From the NCBI GenBank assembly GCA_035560815.1, contig DATMYR010000088.1, positions 152,065 to 216,064 on the forward strand: a DNA stretch of 64,000 bases, written 5' to 3'. Numbering within the stretch: the first letter of the stretch is position 1; each line of letters opens with the position of its first letter. Made by a program: the position numbers and the translations under genes. This stretch comes from UBA5314 sp035560815. GTDB lineage: Bacteria; Bacillota; Syntrophomonadia; Syntrophomonadales; Syntrophomonadaceae. Below, one piece after another: positions 35,901 through 44,058 of this stretch. The notes below the pieces were generated by a model that made no database searches, was not told the origin of the DNA, and saw only the letters and a program-made list of their open reading frames with translations.

Positions 35901-36580
35901 TCCAGCACGGTCTGGAGAAAAAGCAGGCCTTTAAGATTATGGAAAATGTCCGCAAAGGCAAAGGCCTTGATGGGGAGATGTCGGAATGCATGCTCTCTGG
36001 CGGGGTTCCCTCCTGGTATATCGATTCCTGCCGGAAAATCAAGTACATGTTTCCCAAGGCCCATGCTGTGGCCTATGTAACGATGGCTTTTCGCATCGCC
36101 TATTTTAAGGTCTATCATCCCCTGGCTTTCTACGCCAGCTTTTTTTCCGTGCGGGCCGAGGATTTCGAAGTTGAAGTCATGCTCAAAGGATGCGATGCAC
36201 TGCACCGGCGTATTCGGGAGATAGAGAAAATGGGGAATGAAGCATCTCAAAAGGAACGCAAGCTCTTGCCCGTCCTGGAGGTAGCCATGGAAATGTGCGC
36301 GCGCGGTTACCAGTTCTGGCCGGTTGATATTTATAAATCGGAAGCAGCTAAATTTGTAATCCGGGATCAAGGGCTCTTACTCCCTTTTTCCTCCCTGCCC
36401 AATGTAGGAAAGAACGCGGCCGAAGGTATTGTGGCAGCTCGGGGAGAGCAGACCTTCATCTCTGTCGAAGACATGCAGGCCCGTACTCATCTGAATAAGA
36501 CCAGTCTTGAGATACTCAGACAGTTTGACTGTTTGCATGATTTACCAGAGAGCAACCAGATTCAACTATTCGGCTGCTAA
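32960..36580 (+). CDS. polC: DNA polymerase III alpha subunit PolC, lacking the exonuclease insertion
   Basis: 1206 residues against roughly 1430 for B. subtilis PolC. Order: N-terminal domains (1-225), OB fold, PHP domain beginning VELHAHTKMSSMDG (H309, H311), zinc finger (CPAC...CPAC), polymerase core with PDIDLNFSG (D733, D735), helix-hairpin-helix C terminus. In usual PolC a DnaQ-type exonuclease (VVFDVETTGLS) is inserted in the PHP domain after GIEAYLV; here GIEAYLV (from residue 366) passes directly to RPFHIVLLARDTVGLKNIYR with no exonuclease motif. Metal ligands of the PHP domain (HAH, TDHG, E368, D506/H508 in GDVHF) look intact, so proofreading might be done by the PHP domain; this is inference. 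TTG 32960 start, GGGGAGGA nine bases upstream. Confidence 0.95.
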   Translation: MNKDFYAFLSSHGLPNVPDCWQRTRLSKIEVRPARKLWRMHVLCPEQPVPAEIIEQTVQGLLGSLPFLEHLELLPQPMDIEKTLDQILSQEQETLLAGFLAGEIYWHIENNHLDLFFNNEDGYARALESELCTRLASWFWDAYRLRVVVRARSSQNQVQEPRQAAYIPQKELTLLTASQPDPRKKKNGFRKNGSTNLEEGSLMDLAELEDGLRNALVEGEIWDKKASILRDGRQVSTYYLTDSRDSLIIKAFYDDIKQDRIQVGDYIRVRGSVRHDANLREIVLFLEAYQQVSRPVRQDDSPRKRVELHAHTKMSSMDGLTEIKELVKRAALWGHSALAITDHGCTQAFPEAYQAAKKYNMKIIYGIEAYLVEEDKRERPFHIVLLARDTVGLKNIYRLVTASYLEHYYRFPKIPRELLAQHRSGLLLGSACEAGELFQALLGGVGDRELEEIASFYDYLEVQPLGNNDFLLREGRVSSQEDLENMVRRIIELGKRLGKPVVATGDVHFLDPEHEIYRRIIQSGQGYEDAQVQAPLYFRTTEEMLAEFAFLGEEDSQALVIDHPAHLAEMVDNIKPVPDGFYPPTIDRAEEEISSLTWEQAAVLYGSPLPELVKARIERELDAITRHGFSVLYLIAQKLVKKSNQDGYLVGSRGSVGSSFVAYLTGITEVNPLTPHYVCPACSLTHFPEENAAKCGADMPEADCPACGQPMRKEGFDIPFETFLGFEGDKIPDIDLNFSGEYQNRAHQYVEELFGKENVFRAGTISTIADRTAYGFVLKFAEAKQLQLKNSEINRLVRGISGVRRTTGQHPGGLIVVPRESDIHDFTPLQHPAENKESGVITTHFEYHAIGDQLVKLDILGHDDPTVIKELEDLTGIRAAGISLSEENTMKIFSSVEPLGLKPEAIGSTVGTFGIPEFGTRFVRQMLEATRPTTFAELVRISGLSHGTDVWINNAQVLISQDVAPLNEVICTRDDIMTYLIQHGLEKKQAFKIMENVRKGKGLDGEMSECMLSGGVPSWYIDSCRKIKYMFPKAHAVAYVTMAFRIAYFKVYHPLAFYASFFSVRAEDFEVEVMLKGCDALHRRIREIEKMGNEASQKERKLLPVLEVAMEMCARGYQFWPVDIYKSEAAKFVIRDQGLLLPFSSLPNVGKNAAEGIVAARGEQTFISVEDMQARTHLNKTSLEILRQFDCLHDLPESNQIQLFGC

Positions 36581-36615
36581 TAATGACCTGTTCGCCCCAT
36601 AATCCGGAGCAAAGC

Positions 36616-36645
36616 TTGAATAAAGCTGGCTATTTGTGATATACT
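36616..36645 (+). promoter_or_regulatory. Probable sigma-A promoter for rimP-nusA-infB
   Basis: TTGAAT (36616-36621), 18-base spacer, TATACT (36640-36645), about 112 bases before rimP. Confidence 0.55.
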
Positions 36646-36679
36646 TCTAATGAGCTTACTAATCGATGCGCAAGCACAA

Positions 36680-36737
36680 AGTGGGAAAAAACCCACTTTT
36701 TCTATTGTGAATCGGGCAAACCGGGAATAACCCGGTT
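36680..36737 (+). promoter_or_regulatory. Two leader hairpins before rimP, the first terminator-like
   Basis: AGTGGG/CCCACT with an A-rich six-base loop (36680-36697) is followed by TTTTTCT, as in an intrinsic terminator. AACCGGG/CCCGGTT (36719-36737) follows and ends eight bases before the rimP ribosome site. The pair could attenuate or couple transcription of the nusA operon; NusA itself acts at such hairpins, so autoregulation is possible but inferred. Confidence 0.5.
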
Positions 36738-36757
36738 CATTGACAGGAGGAGTGGGC

Positions 36758-37210
36758 TTGACAAGATCCGGAATCGAACAGATAATTGCTCTGGTCGAGG
36801 GAAAACTAGAGCCTGAACAGATCGAATTAGTGGATATTGAGTACCGTAAAGAAAACGGGGCTCAAATATTGCGCATTTTTATCGACCGGGCAGAAGGAGT
36901 CAGCCTGGAAACCTGCAGCCGGGCAACTCGGATCGTCAAGGGTGTCCTCGATGCAGAGGACATCTTCTATGACAGCCTGGAGGTATCTTCCCCGGGATGG
37001 GACCGGGTTCTGAAGAAAGATAGGGATCTGCAGCGGTTCAATGGTGAAAGAATCCTGCTTAAGACCATAAAAGCCTACCCCGGACCGCGTACTATAATTG
37101 GGTGCCTGCAGGGATTTGACGATAAGGAGATTCATGTTCAGAATGATGAACAGTTCATCGGGGTTCCCCGGGACATGATTTCCGTTATACGCCTGCACCC
37201 TGAAATTTAG
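36758..37210 (+). CDS. rimP: Ribosome maturation factor RimP
   Basis: 150 residues. The family core ELVDIEYRKENGAQILRIFI, GVSLETCSRATRIVKGVLD and LEVSSPGWDRVLKKDRD (normally SSPGLDRPL) is clear. Assists 30S assembly. TTG 36758 lies seven bases after AGGAGG; the frame upstream to 36740 covers the ribosome site. Confidence 0.94.
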   Translation: MTRSGIEQIIALVEGKLEPEQIELVDIEYRKENGAQILRIFIDRAEGVSLETCSRATRIVKGVLDAEDIFYDSLEVSSPGWDRVLKKDRDLQRFNGERILLKTIKAYPGPRTIIGCLQGFDDKEIHVQNDEQFIGVPRDMISVIRLHPEI

Positions 37211-37227
37211 GAGGAGGAATCAATACA

Positions 37228-38331
37228 ATGTCCAATGAGATGGTTCAGGCATTGAATGAGATAGAAAAAGAGCGTGGCATACCCAAGGAAGCTTTGATAG
37301 AAGCAATAAAATCAGCCTTGAACACCGCTTACAAGAAGAACTTTGGTTTAGCTCAGAATGTCAGCGTGGAGTTTGATGAGCTAACTTGTGAAGTGCGGGT
37401 TTATTCCCAAAAGCGGGTGGTGGAAGAAATCAGCGATCCGCGGATGGATATTCTCTGGGAAGAAGCCCTGGAACTGTATCCGGACTGCAAGTTGGACGAA
37501 CTGGTTTACGTAGAAGCTACACCGGCTAACTTTGGGCGAATCGCAGCTCAGACCGCGAAACAAGTGGTAATCCAAAAGCTGCGTGAAGCTGAGAGAAGCC
37601 TTATTTACGAAGACTTCCTGAAAAGGGAAGGGGAAATCGTCACCGGTGTGGTGCAGCGCATTGAGTCCAGAACCGTCTATTTGGGGCTGGGGCGTACAGA
37701 GGGAATTATGCTGCCTCAAGACCAGATAAATATGGAACGCTACGAAGTCGGCCAGCGCTTGAAGGCCTATATATACGAAGTTAAGAATACTCCCAAGGGG
37801 CCCAATATATTTGTGTCCCGCTCCCATCCCTACTTTTTGCGCCGCTTATTTGAGCTGGAAGTGCCGGAGATCTACGACGGTGTTCTGGAGATCAGATCCA
37901 TTGCCCGGGAATCGGGAGCGCGCTCCAAAATAGCGGTAAATTCCCTGGACGAAAAAGTGGATCCGGTGGGCGCCTGTGTAGGACCGCGGGGCTTACGGGT
38001 GCAGAATATCGTCTCCGAGCTGAATGGAGAAAAGATCGACATTATCAAGTATGATCGGGAAACGGAGCGTTATATCGCCAATGCCTTGAGTCCATCCAAA
38101 GTGGTCAGCGTGCGGTTACTTGAAGATGAGAAAGTGGCCCGGGTGGTGGTGCCCGATTATCAGTTGTCTCTGGCCATTGGCAAGGAGGGGCAGAACGCTC
38201 GTCTGGCTGCCAAGCTAACCGGTTGGAAAGTTGACATCAAGAGTGAGAGCCAGGTGACTGACCTCTTGGAGGAATATGAACCAGAGGAATATGAATCAGA
38301 GGAGTGCGAACCAGATGGGGAAGATGCGTAA
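37228..38331 (+). CDS. nusA: Transcription termination/antitermination factor NusA
   Basis: 367 residues: N-terminal polymerase-binding domain (to about 125), S1 domain (EGEIVTGVVQRIESRTVYLG), KH1 (SRSHPYFLRRLFELEVPEIY onward) and KH2 with GACVGPRGLRVQNIVSELNG and LAIGKEGQNARLAAKLTGW. The C terminus is a short acidic repeat of EEYEPEEYESEE type, as in other Firmicutes that lack the acidic AR domains. AGGAGGAATC precedes the ATG. The 3' end overlaps ylxR. Confidence 0.97.
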   Translation: MSNEMVQALNEIEKERGIPKEALIEAIKSALNTAYKKNFGLAQNVSVEFDELTCEVRVYSQKRVVEEISDPRMDILWEEALELYPDCKLDELVYVEATPANFGRIAAQTAKQVVIQKLREAERSLIYEDFLKREGEIVTGVVQRIESRTVYLGLGRTEGIMLPQDQINMERYEVGQRLKAYIYEVKNTPKGPNIFVSRSHPYFLRRLFELEVPEIYDGVLEIRSIARESGARSKIAVNSLDEKVDPVGACVGPRGLRVQNIVSELNGEKIDIIKYDRETERYIANALSPSKVVSVRLLEDEKVARVVVPDYQLSLAIGKEGQNARLAAKLTGWKVDIKSESQVTDLLEEYEPEEYESEECEPDGEDA

Positions 38332-38587
38332 GCTACCCCAGCGCATGTGTGTCGGCTGCCGGGAAATGAAAAACAAAAGGGAGTTAATTCGGATCGTGCG
38401 AACTCCGGAGGGCAATGTTGAAGTTGACCGAACGGGAAAGAGAGCAGGCCGGGGAGCTTACGTATGTCCAAGCCAGAATTGCCTGGATCAAGCGGTTAAA
38501 GGACAGCGTCTGCAAAAAGCCCTGGAAAAGGAGATACCGGCCGAGCTTCTACAGCGGATCAAAGAGGAAGTCACAGGCACTCCCTAA
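38315..38587 (+). CDS. ylxR: RNase P modulator RnpM (YlxR family)
   Basis: 90 residues. The DUF448 motif RMCVGCREMKNKRELIRIVR and GRGAYVCPSQNCLDQA are diagnostic. B. subtilis YlxR binds RNase P RNA and lowers its activity. The start ATG 38315, overlapping nusA by 17 bases, has GAGGAG ten bases upstream; earlier in-frame ATGs lie in the NusA acidic tail. Confidence 0.9.
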   Translation: MGKMRKLPQRMCVGCREMKNKRELIRIVRTPEGNVEVDRTGKRAGRGAYVCPSQNCLDQAVKGQRLQKALEKEIPAELLQRIKEEVTGTP

Positions 38588-38603
38588 AAAAGGCGTGATA
38601 ATA

Positions 38604-38945
38604 ATGAAAGATATTTATGGTTTTCTCGGATTGGCTTGCCGTTCGGGGAAAATATCATCAGGGACCATGGCGGCCAGGTCCAGTATAACAAGCCGTCGGG
38701 CCAACGTTTTGATTATGAGTAATGACATATCACCGGCCAGCGGAGAAGCTCTCCGTGCATTGTGCCGGCGCTTTCGTGTCCCGTGGATGACCATGGGTGA
38801 CAAATATCGGTTGGGCACCGCAGTGGGAAAAGCCTATCGAGTTGCAGTAACGGTCAATGATAAAGGGATGGCCGAAACGATATTAAAGGTCCTGAATGAA
38901 GCGGAAGAGGCAAAAAGCATGGGGGTGGATGAATGGCAAAAATAA
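38604..38945 (+). CDS. ylxQ: L7Ae-type RNA-binding protein YlxQ
   Basis: 113 residues, L7Ae/L30e/S12e fold: FLGLACRSGKISSGTMAAR at the N terminus, NVLIMSNDISPASGEALRAL, VPWMTMGDKYRLGTAVGK. A kink-turn-type RNA-binding protein of unclear role in the nusA-infB operon. GTG 38595 is an alternative start. Overlaps infB by 13 bases. Confidence 0.88.
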   Translation: MKDIYGFLGLACRSGKISSGTMAARSSITSRRANVLIMSNDISPASGEALRALCRRFRVPWMTMGDKYRLGTAVGKAYRVAVTVNDKGMAETILKVLNEAEEAKSMGVDEWQK

Positions 38946-41782
38946 GAGTTCATGAACTAGCAAAAGAAATAGGGGTGCCGAGCAAGGAAATGGTGGATAT
39001 CTTGCAAGGTCTAGGTTTGGATATTAAAAACCATATGAGCACCATGGAGGATTCTCAGGCCGCCTGGGCTAAGAAGCGTTTGGGGAAACAGGAAGCACCC
39101 GGACCGGGTAAAGATGAAGCATCATCCCGGGAAGCGTCTCATCAAGAAGCAAAAAAACCGGCACCTTCGAAAAGCCCGGAAGGGAGAGCACCAGTTGCTG
39201 GCCCGAGCGGGAACAGTCCCTCGAGCCCGTCCTCAAATTTAGAGCGGTCTAATACTCCTTCCAGCAGGCCTGCTGCCACCCCGAGCAGACCGGCTGAACA
39301 GGGTATGCCTGCTAATCGCCCGGCTGCCTCAGCGCCCGGTAGAAATGCCTCTACCCCCGACAGACCTGGAGTTGCTCCCCGGCGTCCCGATGATTCCAGC
39401 AGACCGGGCGGTCCCGGCCCAGCTCGTCAGGATGATAGAAGGACTTTCGATAATAGAGGTCCCGGCGCGCCACGTGCACCGCAGGACCAACAACGTCCGC
39501 CTCAGGGTCAGCAGCGTCCTTTTCAGGGCCAACAGAGCCCCGCGCAAGGCCAACAGCGTCCGCCTCAGCAGGGCCAACGTCCGCCTCAGGGCCAGGGCCA
39601 ACGTCCGCCTCAGGGCCAGCGGCCTTATCAAGGGCAACAGGGCCCCGCGCAAGGCCAACAGCGTCCATTCCAGCAGGGCCAACGTCCACCTCAAGGTCAA
39701 GGCCAGCGGCCTCCGATGAACAACGGCCAGCGTCCGCCCCAGGGTCAGGGCCAACGTCCTCCAATGGGTGGCGGCCAACGTCCGCCTCAAGGTCAGGGCC
39801 AGCGTCCCCCAATAGGCGGAGGCCAGCGTCCGACGCAGCCTCGTCCTGGTGTTGCTGCAGCGCCTGCTCCGGGTCAGTCACCTGGTAGACCACCTTTAAA
39901 AAAGGGACCCGGCAAACCTATGCATCCTGGCCAGAATCGGCCTCCTATTAAACGCCCTGAAGGTGCGAAAGACTATAGTAGGCCCCAGAGAAAATCGAGA
40001 CACAAAAAGCGGCGGGAAGAGACTGTTCTAACACCCCCGTCACTCATTCAGATAGAAGATACCATCACGGTTCGTGAACTGGGCGACAAGCTGAACCGGA
40101 GTCCGGCTGATATCATGAAGAAACTGATGGAGCTGGGCATCATGGCTACCATCAACCAACCGATAGATTTTGATACAGCGGAAATACTGGCCAGCTTGTA
40201 TGAAAGCAAAGTGGAACGGGTTTTATCTGCTGAACAGAAACTATTGGAAGAGATCGTTGACGACCAGGAGAGCCTGAAGACCAGACCACCGGTAGTGACC
40301 GTCATGGGCCATGTCGATCACGGTAAAACTTCCCTCCTGGATAGAATAAGGAAAGCCAATGTGGTATCAGGCGAAGCGGGAGGCATAACCCAGCACATAG
40401 GAGCCTATCAGGTAACCGCGCGTTCTAACCGCATTACCTTTATCGATACCCCCGGCCATGAGGCATTTACTGCCATGCGGGCCCGGGGTGCTAATTTGAC
40501 GGACATTGTCGTCCTGGTGGTAGCGGCTGATGACGGTGTCATGCCCCAAACAATTGAAGCCATCAATCACATTCGCGCCGCGCGTGTTCCATTCCTGGTC
40601 GCGGTCAATAAGATTGACAAACCGGCAGCCGATGCGGAGAAGGTTATGCGCCAGTTGACCGAGCACGGCATCCTGGCTGAAGAATGGGGTGGAGACATCA
40701 TCTTTGTGCCGGTGTCGGCCAAAACCGGTGAGGGTCTGGAGAACTTACTGGAGATGATCCTGCTACTGGCAGAAATGCATGATATCAAAGCCAATCCCGA
40801 CCGTCCTGCCGAAGGAGTGGTTGTGGAGGGCGAATTAGATAAAGGACGGGGGCCTATCGCCACCGTACTGGTTCAGAAGGGCACCCTGAAGGTGGGAGAC
40901 TACCTGGTAGCCGGTGTCAACTGGTGTAAAGTGCGGGCCATGACCGACTATCGGGGACGGCGGGTGGATAAGGCTCTTCCCTCCATGCCCATAGAACTTA
41001 CCGGTTGGTCGGGTGTACCAGAAGCAGGCAGTAAAGTGCAAGCTTGTGACGAAAAGACAGCCAAAACTTTAACCAGTATGCGGGTCAGTGATAAGAAAAT
41101 TGAAGAGCAGAGTCAAAGCAGTCGTATATCGCTGGATGATTTCTTCCGTCAGATGAAAGAGACGGAAAGCAAGGATCTTAACCTGATCGTGAAGGGAGAT
41201 GTGCAGGGATCCATCGAAGCCCTGATACAATCCCTGGTACGTTTGAGCACCGATGAAGTGAAGGTGAATGTGATCCACTCGGCGGTTGGAGCCATTACGG
41301 AAACCGATGTCATGCTGGCTTCCGCTTCCAATGCGATCATCATCGGATTCAATGTGCGCCCGGAAACCAAGGCGCGCCTGTATGCTGAGGAAGAGAAGAT
41401 TGATGTACGCCTCTACCGGGTGATTTATGAAGCCATAGAAGATGTGAAAAAAGCTATGGTGGGTCTACTGGATCCCGAATTCAAGGAAAAATATCTGGGC
41501 CGCGCCGAGGTCCGCGTGGTGTTTAAAGTTCCCAATTTTGGCAGTATCGGCGGATCCTACGTTCTGGACGGCAAGATTCAGAGAAACGCCAGTGTGCGGA
41601 TATTGCGAGATGGGGTCATTGTTTTCGAAGGGAAACTGTCTTCACTGAAGCGCTTTAAAGATGATGCCAAAGAAGTTGTGGAGAATTACGAGTGCGGAAT
41701 CGGCATCAAGGATTTCAATGACATCAAAGAAGGAGATGTCGTGGAAGCCTTTACCATGGAAGAAGTTCCTCGGGAGCTGTAA
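38933..41782 (+). CDS. infB: Translation initiation factor IF-2
   Basis: 949 residues. An IF2-N domain at 1-50 (IRVHELAKEIGVPSKEMVDI), a Ser/Pro-rich linker, a long Gln/Arg/Pro/Gly repeat tract (about 184-305), a basic patch (SRPQRKSRHKKRREE), a second IF2-N domain (about 370-420, ITVRELGDKLNRSPADIMKK), and the G domain with G1 GHVDHGKTS (459-467), DTPGHE and NKID, then domains II-IV. Delivers initiator tRNA. The linker is expanded relative to B. subtilis IF2 (716 residues). Confidence 0.97.
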   Translation: MAKIRVHELAKEIGVPSKEMVDILQGLGLDIKNHMSTMEDSQAAWAKKRLGKQEAPGPGKDEASSREASHQEAKKPAPSKSPEGRAPVAGPSGNSPSSPSSNLERSNTPSSRPAATPSRPAEQGMPANRPAASAPGRNASTPDRPGVAPRRPDDSSRPGGPGPARQDDRRTFDNRGPGAPRAPQDQQRPPQGQQRPFQGQQSPAQGQQRPPQQGQRPPQGQGQRPPQGQRPYQGQQGPAQGQQRPFQQGQRPPQGQGQRPPMNNGQRPPQGQGQRPPMGGGQRPPQGQGQRPPIGGGQRPTQPRPGVAAAPAPGQSPGRPPLKKGPGKPMHPGQNRPPIKRPEGAKDYSRPQRKSRHKKRREETVLTPPSLIQIEDTITVRELGDKLNRSPADIMKKLMELGIMATINQPIDFDTAEILASLYESKVERVLSAEQKLLEEIVDDQESLKTRPPVVTVMGHVDHGKTSLLDRIRKANVVSGEAGGITQHIGAYQVTARSNRITFIDTPGHEAFTAMRARGANLTDIVVLVVAADDGVMPQTIEAINHIRAARVPFLVAVNKIDKPAADAEKVMRQLTEHGILAEEWGGDIIFVPVSAKTGEGLENLLEMILLLAEMHDIKANPDRPAEGVVVEGELDKGRGPIATVLVQKGTLKVGDYLVAGVNWCKVRAMTDYRGRRVDKALPSMPIELTGWSGVPEAGSKVQACDEKTAKTLTSMRVSDKKIEEQSQSSRISLDDFFRQMKETESKDLNLIVKGDVQGSIEALIQSLVRLSTDEVKVNVIHSAVGAITETDVMLASASNAIIIGFNVRPETKARLYAEEEKIDVRLYRVIYEAIEDVKKAMVGLLDPEFKEKYLGRAEVRVVFKVPNFGSIGGSYVLDGKIQRNASVRILRDGVIVFEGKLSSLKRFKDDAKEVVENYECGIGIKDFNDIKEGDVVEAFTMEEVPREL
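39482..39846 (+). repeat. In-frame QGQRPPQ-type tandem repeat tract in infB
   Basis: About 120 codons repeat units such as CAGGGCCAACGTCCGCCT (QGQRPP), with variants QGQQRPF, QGQQGPA and MNNGQRPP/MGGGQRPP. Third codon positions vary between units, so the tract is maintained at protein level and not freshly copied. All six frames stay open here because of the repeat, producing false open frames on the other strand. Confidence 0.85.
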
Positions 41783-41815
41783 ACAAAGAAAAATGCAAGA
41801 AATGGGGGATGGCAG

Positions 41816-42190
41816 GTGAGTAAGCGCCGCCAGGAAAGAATGGCCGTGGAATTCAAGCGCAGCCTATCCCAGATTTTACAGGAAGACATCAAGGATCCTC
41901 GTATCGATTTTAGCACGGTATCTATAACCCGGGTGGATGTCTCCAATGATCTGGGACACGCCCGGGTGAATATCAGTATTCTGGGAGATGCGGCTCGCCA
42001 GGAAGAGGTGATGGCCGTCCTGCAAAAAGCCAAAGGCCATATCCGCAGCCAGATGGCTCGGGAGTTCGAAGTGAGGCACTTCCCCGAACTGGAATTCAGA
42101 CTGGATAAATCCATCGAGCATGGCATCCATATTTCCAACCTGCTCCAGGAACTGGGTGTCCAGCAGGAAGAAAAGGATGACCATGAATAG
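41816..42190 (+). CDS. rbfA: Ribosome-binding factor A
   Basis: 124 residues. KH-like fold with RMAVEFKRSLSQILQEDIKD, VSITRVDVSNDLGHARVNIS and LEFRLDKSIEHGIHISNLL. 30S maturation and cold-shock factor. GTG 41816 start with GGGGGATGG upstream. Overlaps the next gene by 8 bases. Confidence 0.95.
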   Translation: MSKRRQERMAVEFKRSLSQILQEDIKDPRIDFSTVSITRVDVSNDLGHARVNISILGDAARQEEVMAVLQKAKGHIRSQMAREFEVRHFPELEFRLDKSIEHGIHISNLLQELGVQQEEKDDHE

Positions 42191-43148
42191 CATTGAGGAA
42201 ATTGCCGGACAATTGCTGAAGGAACAGGAGTGGCTTCTAATCGGTCATTCCATCCCTGATGGAGATTGTGTCGGTTCCCTGTTGGGGATGGCTGGAGGAC
42301 TGGCATCCCTGGGTAAAGAAGTCCGGATCCTCCTGCAGGACCCGATCCCCCACATCTATAATTATCTTCAGGGAATGGAAATGCTGGTCTCACTTGACCA
42401 GGTTAAGCTGGGAGCCGGGGGTATATTGTTCCTGGATTGTGCCGACCGGCAGCGAGTAGGGGATAGCGTTGACCAATGGCTCGGGGAGCAGAAACTGCCT
42501 ACCGTAAATATCGACCACCATCTCGGCAACAACTTGTTTGCCGATTATAACTATGTAGATCATACAGCCGCCGCCGCCGGTGAGATTGTACTGCAAGTTC
42601 TGAAAGCCTTGAATGTTACAATAACGCCGCCCATTGCCGAAGCCCTCTTTGCGGCCCTGATCATGGACACCGGCAGTTTTCTTAATACCAATACCACCAG
42701 CCGTACTCTGCGCTTCGCAGCTGAACTCATGGACAACGGCGTGAGCCTGGATCGCACCCGGATCAATCTTTTCGAGTCTAAGACCCGTAAAGAGATTTTG
42801 CTTACCCAAAGAGCCTTGCGGCATTTAGATTTCAGTGATGATGGGCGCATCGCCTGGATGCTCCTGCCTTATCAGGACCTGATCGAGATTGGAGCTCTGG
42901 ACCTGCATCCCGAAGGCCTGATCAACTACACGCGTATGATTCAAGGGGTTGAGGTGGGGGTCCTGCTGCGTGAGGTCAAGCCGGGTCTGATCAAGATCGG
43001 TTTACGCTCCCGGGGACAGGTGGATGTCGCCAGCCTGGCTGCCAAATTTGGCGGTGGCGGGCATCGAGCAGCAGCCGGAGCCCGTCTTGAGGGGACCCTG
43101 GAAGAAGTCAGGGAACGAGTGATCAACAAAATCAAGGAAGTGATTTAA
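42183..43148 (+). CDS. nrnA: DHH/DHHA1 phosphoesterase, NrnA-type oligoribonuclease / pAp phosphatase
   Basis: 321 residues. The DHH domain has LIGHSIPDGDCVGSLLGM, FLDCADRQRVGD and the name motif VNIDHHLGNN; the C-terminal DHHA1 domain ends with GGGGHRAAAGARL. NrnA degrades short RNA oligonucleotides and 3',5'-pAp. ATG 42183 is preceded by AAAGGATG; ATG 42177 is two codons upstream. Commonly found between rbfA and truB in Clostridia. Confidence 0.92.
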   Translation: MNSIEEIAGQLLKEQEWLLIGHSIPDGDCVGSLLGMAGGLASLGKEVRILLQDPIPHIYNYLQGMEMLVSLDQVKLGAGGILFLDCADRQRVGDSVDQWLGEQKLPTVNIDHHLGNNLFADYNYVDHTAAAAGEIVLQVLKALNVTITPPIAEALFAALIMDTGSFLNTNTTSRTLRFAAELMDNGVSLDRTRINLFESKTRKEILLTQRALRHLDFSDDGRIAWMLLPYQDLIEIGALDLHPEGLINYTRMIQGVEVGVLLREVKPGLIKIGLRSRGQVDVASLAAKFGGGGHRAAAGARLEGTLEEVRERVINKIKEVI

Positions 43149-43151
43149 TAC

Positions 43152-44042
43152 TTGCACGGCTTTTTAAACATCCATAAGCCGCAGGGGATGACTTCCTTTG
43201 ATGTCATCCGCAGACTGAAACCACTACTGCCCCGCAGGCATAAGATTGGACATATGGGCACCCTGGACCCTATGGCTACCGGCGTCCTGCCTATCGCTAT
43301 CGGCCAGGCCAGCAAATTGCTTTATTATATAGAAGACCAGAGTAAAGAATACGCCACGACAATGATGTTGGGAGCGGTATCTGACACCCAGGATATCTGG
43401 GGCAAGGTTCAGGCTACCGGCAGCACCTGTTTCGATATGACGGATTTGAAGGAACTCGTGGCTCGGTATAGCGGGGTTATCCAGCAGCTGCCCCCCATGT
43501 TTTCAGCGGTGCATCACCAGGGCCAGCGCTTACACGAACTGGCCAGGCAGGGAATAACCGTGGACAGAGAGCCCCGCGAGGTATTGATCGAGAGCCTGGA
43601 GATTATTGAGATCGAACCCGATCTGCCATATCCCAGGGTTCGACTGGCAGTAGCCTGCTCGCGCGGCACTTATGTGCGTACCCTGTGTCATGATATTGGA
43701 GAAGCATTAGGAACTGGAGCAGTAATGTCCGAACTCGTACGCACCCGTTCCGGGCCCTTCCAACTCCGGCAGTCAGTAACCCTGGAGGAAATCAGCCAGG
43801 AAGAGAATCGCCTGGAAGCGTTTCTCCTACCCCTGGATTATCCCCTGCAGGATTTACCCCGGGTGGAGTTTTCAGCCGCATTGGAACAGGCCTTTCGCCA
43901 TGGTCAGCGGATCCAGTGGGATTCCCAGATCAACCCGGGGCATGTTCGGGTTTATAATCAAAATGAACAATTGCTGGGTATGGCCAATGCGGAAGAAGCT
44001 GATTCCGCTTGGGAAATCCGACCTTTACGCCTTATCACCTAG
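43152..44042 (+). CDS. truB: tRNA pseudouridine-55 synthase TruB
   Basis: 296 residues. N terminus GFLNIHKPQGMTSFDVIRRL, catalytic Asp in KIGHMGTLDPMATGVLPI, substrate-binding YSGVIQQLPPMFSAVHHQGQ, and a small C-terminal PUA-like part. TTG 43152 is the start, four bases after nrnA, with AAGGAAG within the end of nrnA. Confidence 0.96.
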   Translation: MHGFLNIHKPQGMTSFDVIRRLKPLLPRRHKIGHMGTLDPMATGVLPIAIGQASKLLYYIEDQSKEYATTMMLGAVSDTQDIWGKVQATGSTCFDMTDLKELVARYSGVIQQLPPMFSAVHHQGQRLHELARQGITVDREPREVLIESLEIIEIEPDLPYPRVRLAVACSRGTYVRTLCHDIGEALGTGAVMSELVRTRSGPFQLRQSVTLEEISQEENRLEAFLLPLDYPLQDLPRVEFSAALEQAFRHGQRIQWDSQINPGHVRVYNQNEQLLGMANAEEADSAWEIRPLRLIT

Positions 44043-44058
44043 GATGGGAGAATTATCG

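Noticed and set aside
35330..36370. 346-residue open frame on the minus strand within polC
   Set aside because: Antiparallel to highly conserved PolC polymerase domain; no ribosome site or recognisable motif; a by-product of codon bias.
39329..39893. Open frames on both strands across the infB linker
   Set aside because: All frames remain open because of the repeat; products are artificial Leu/Arg- or Asp/Gly-rich repeats.
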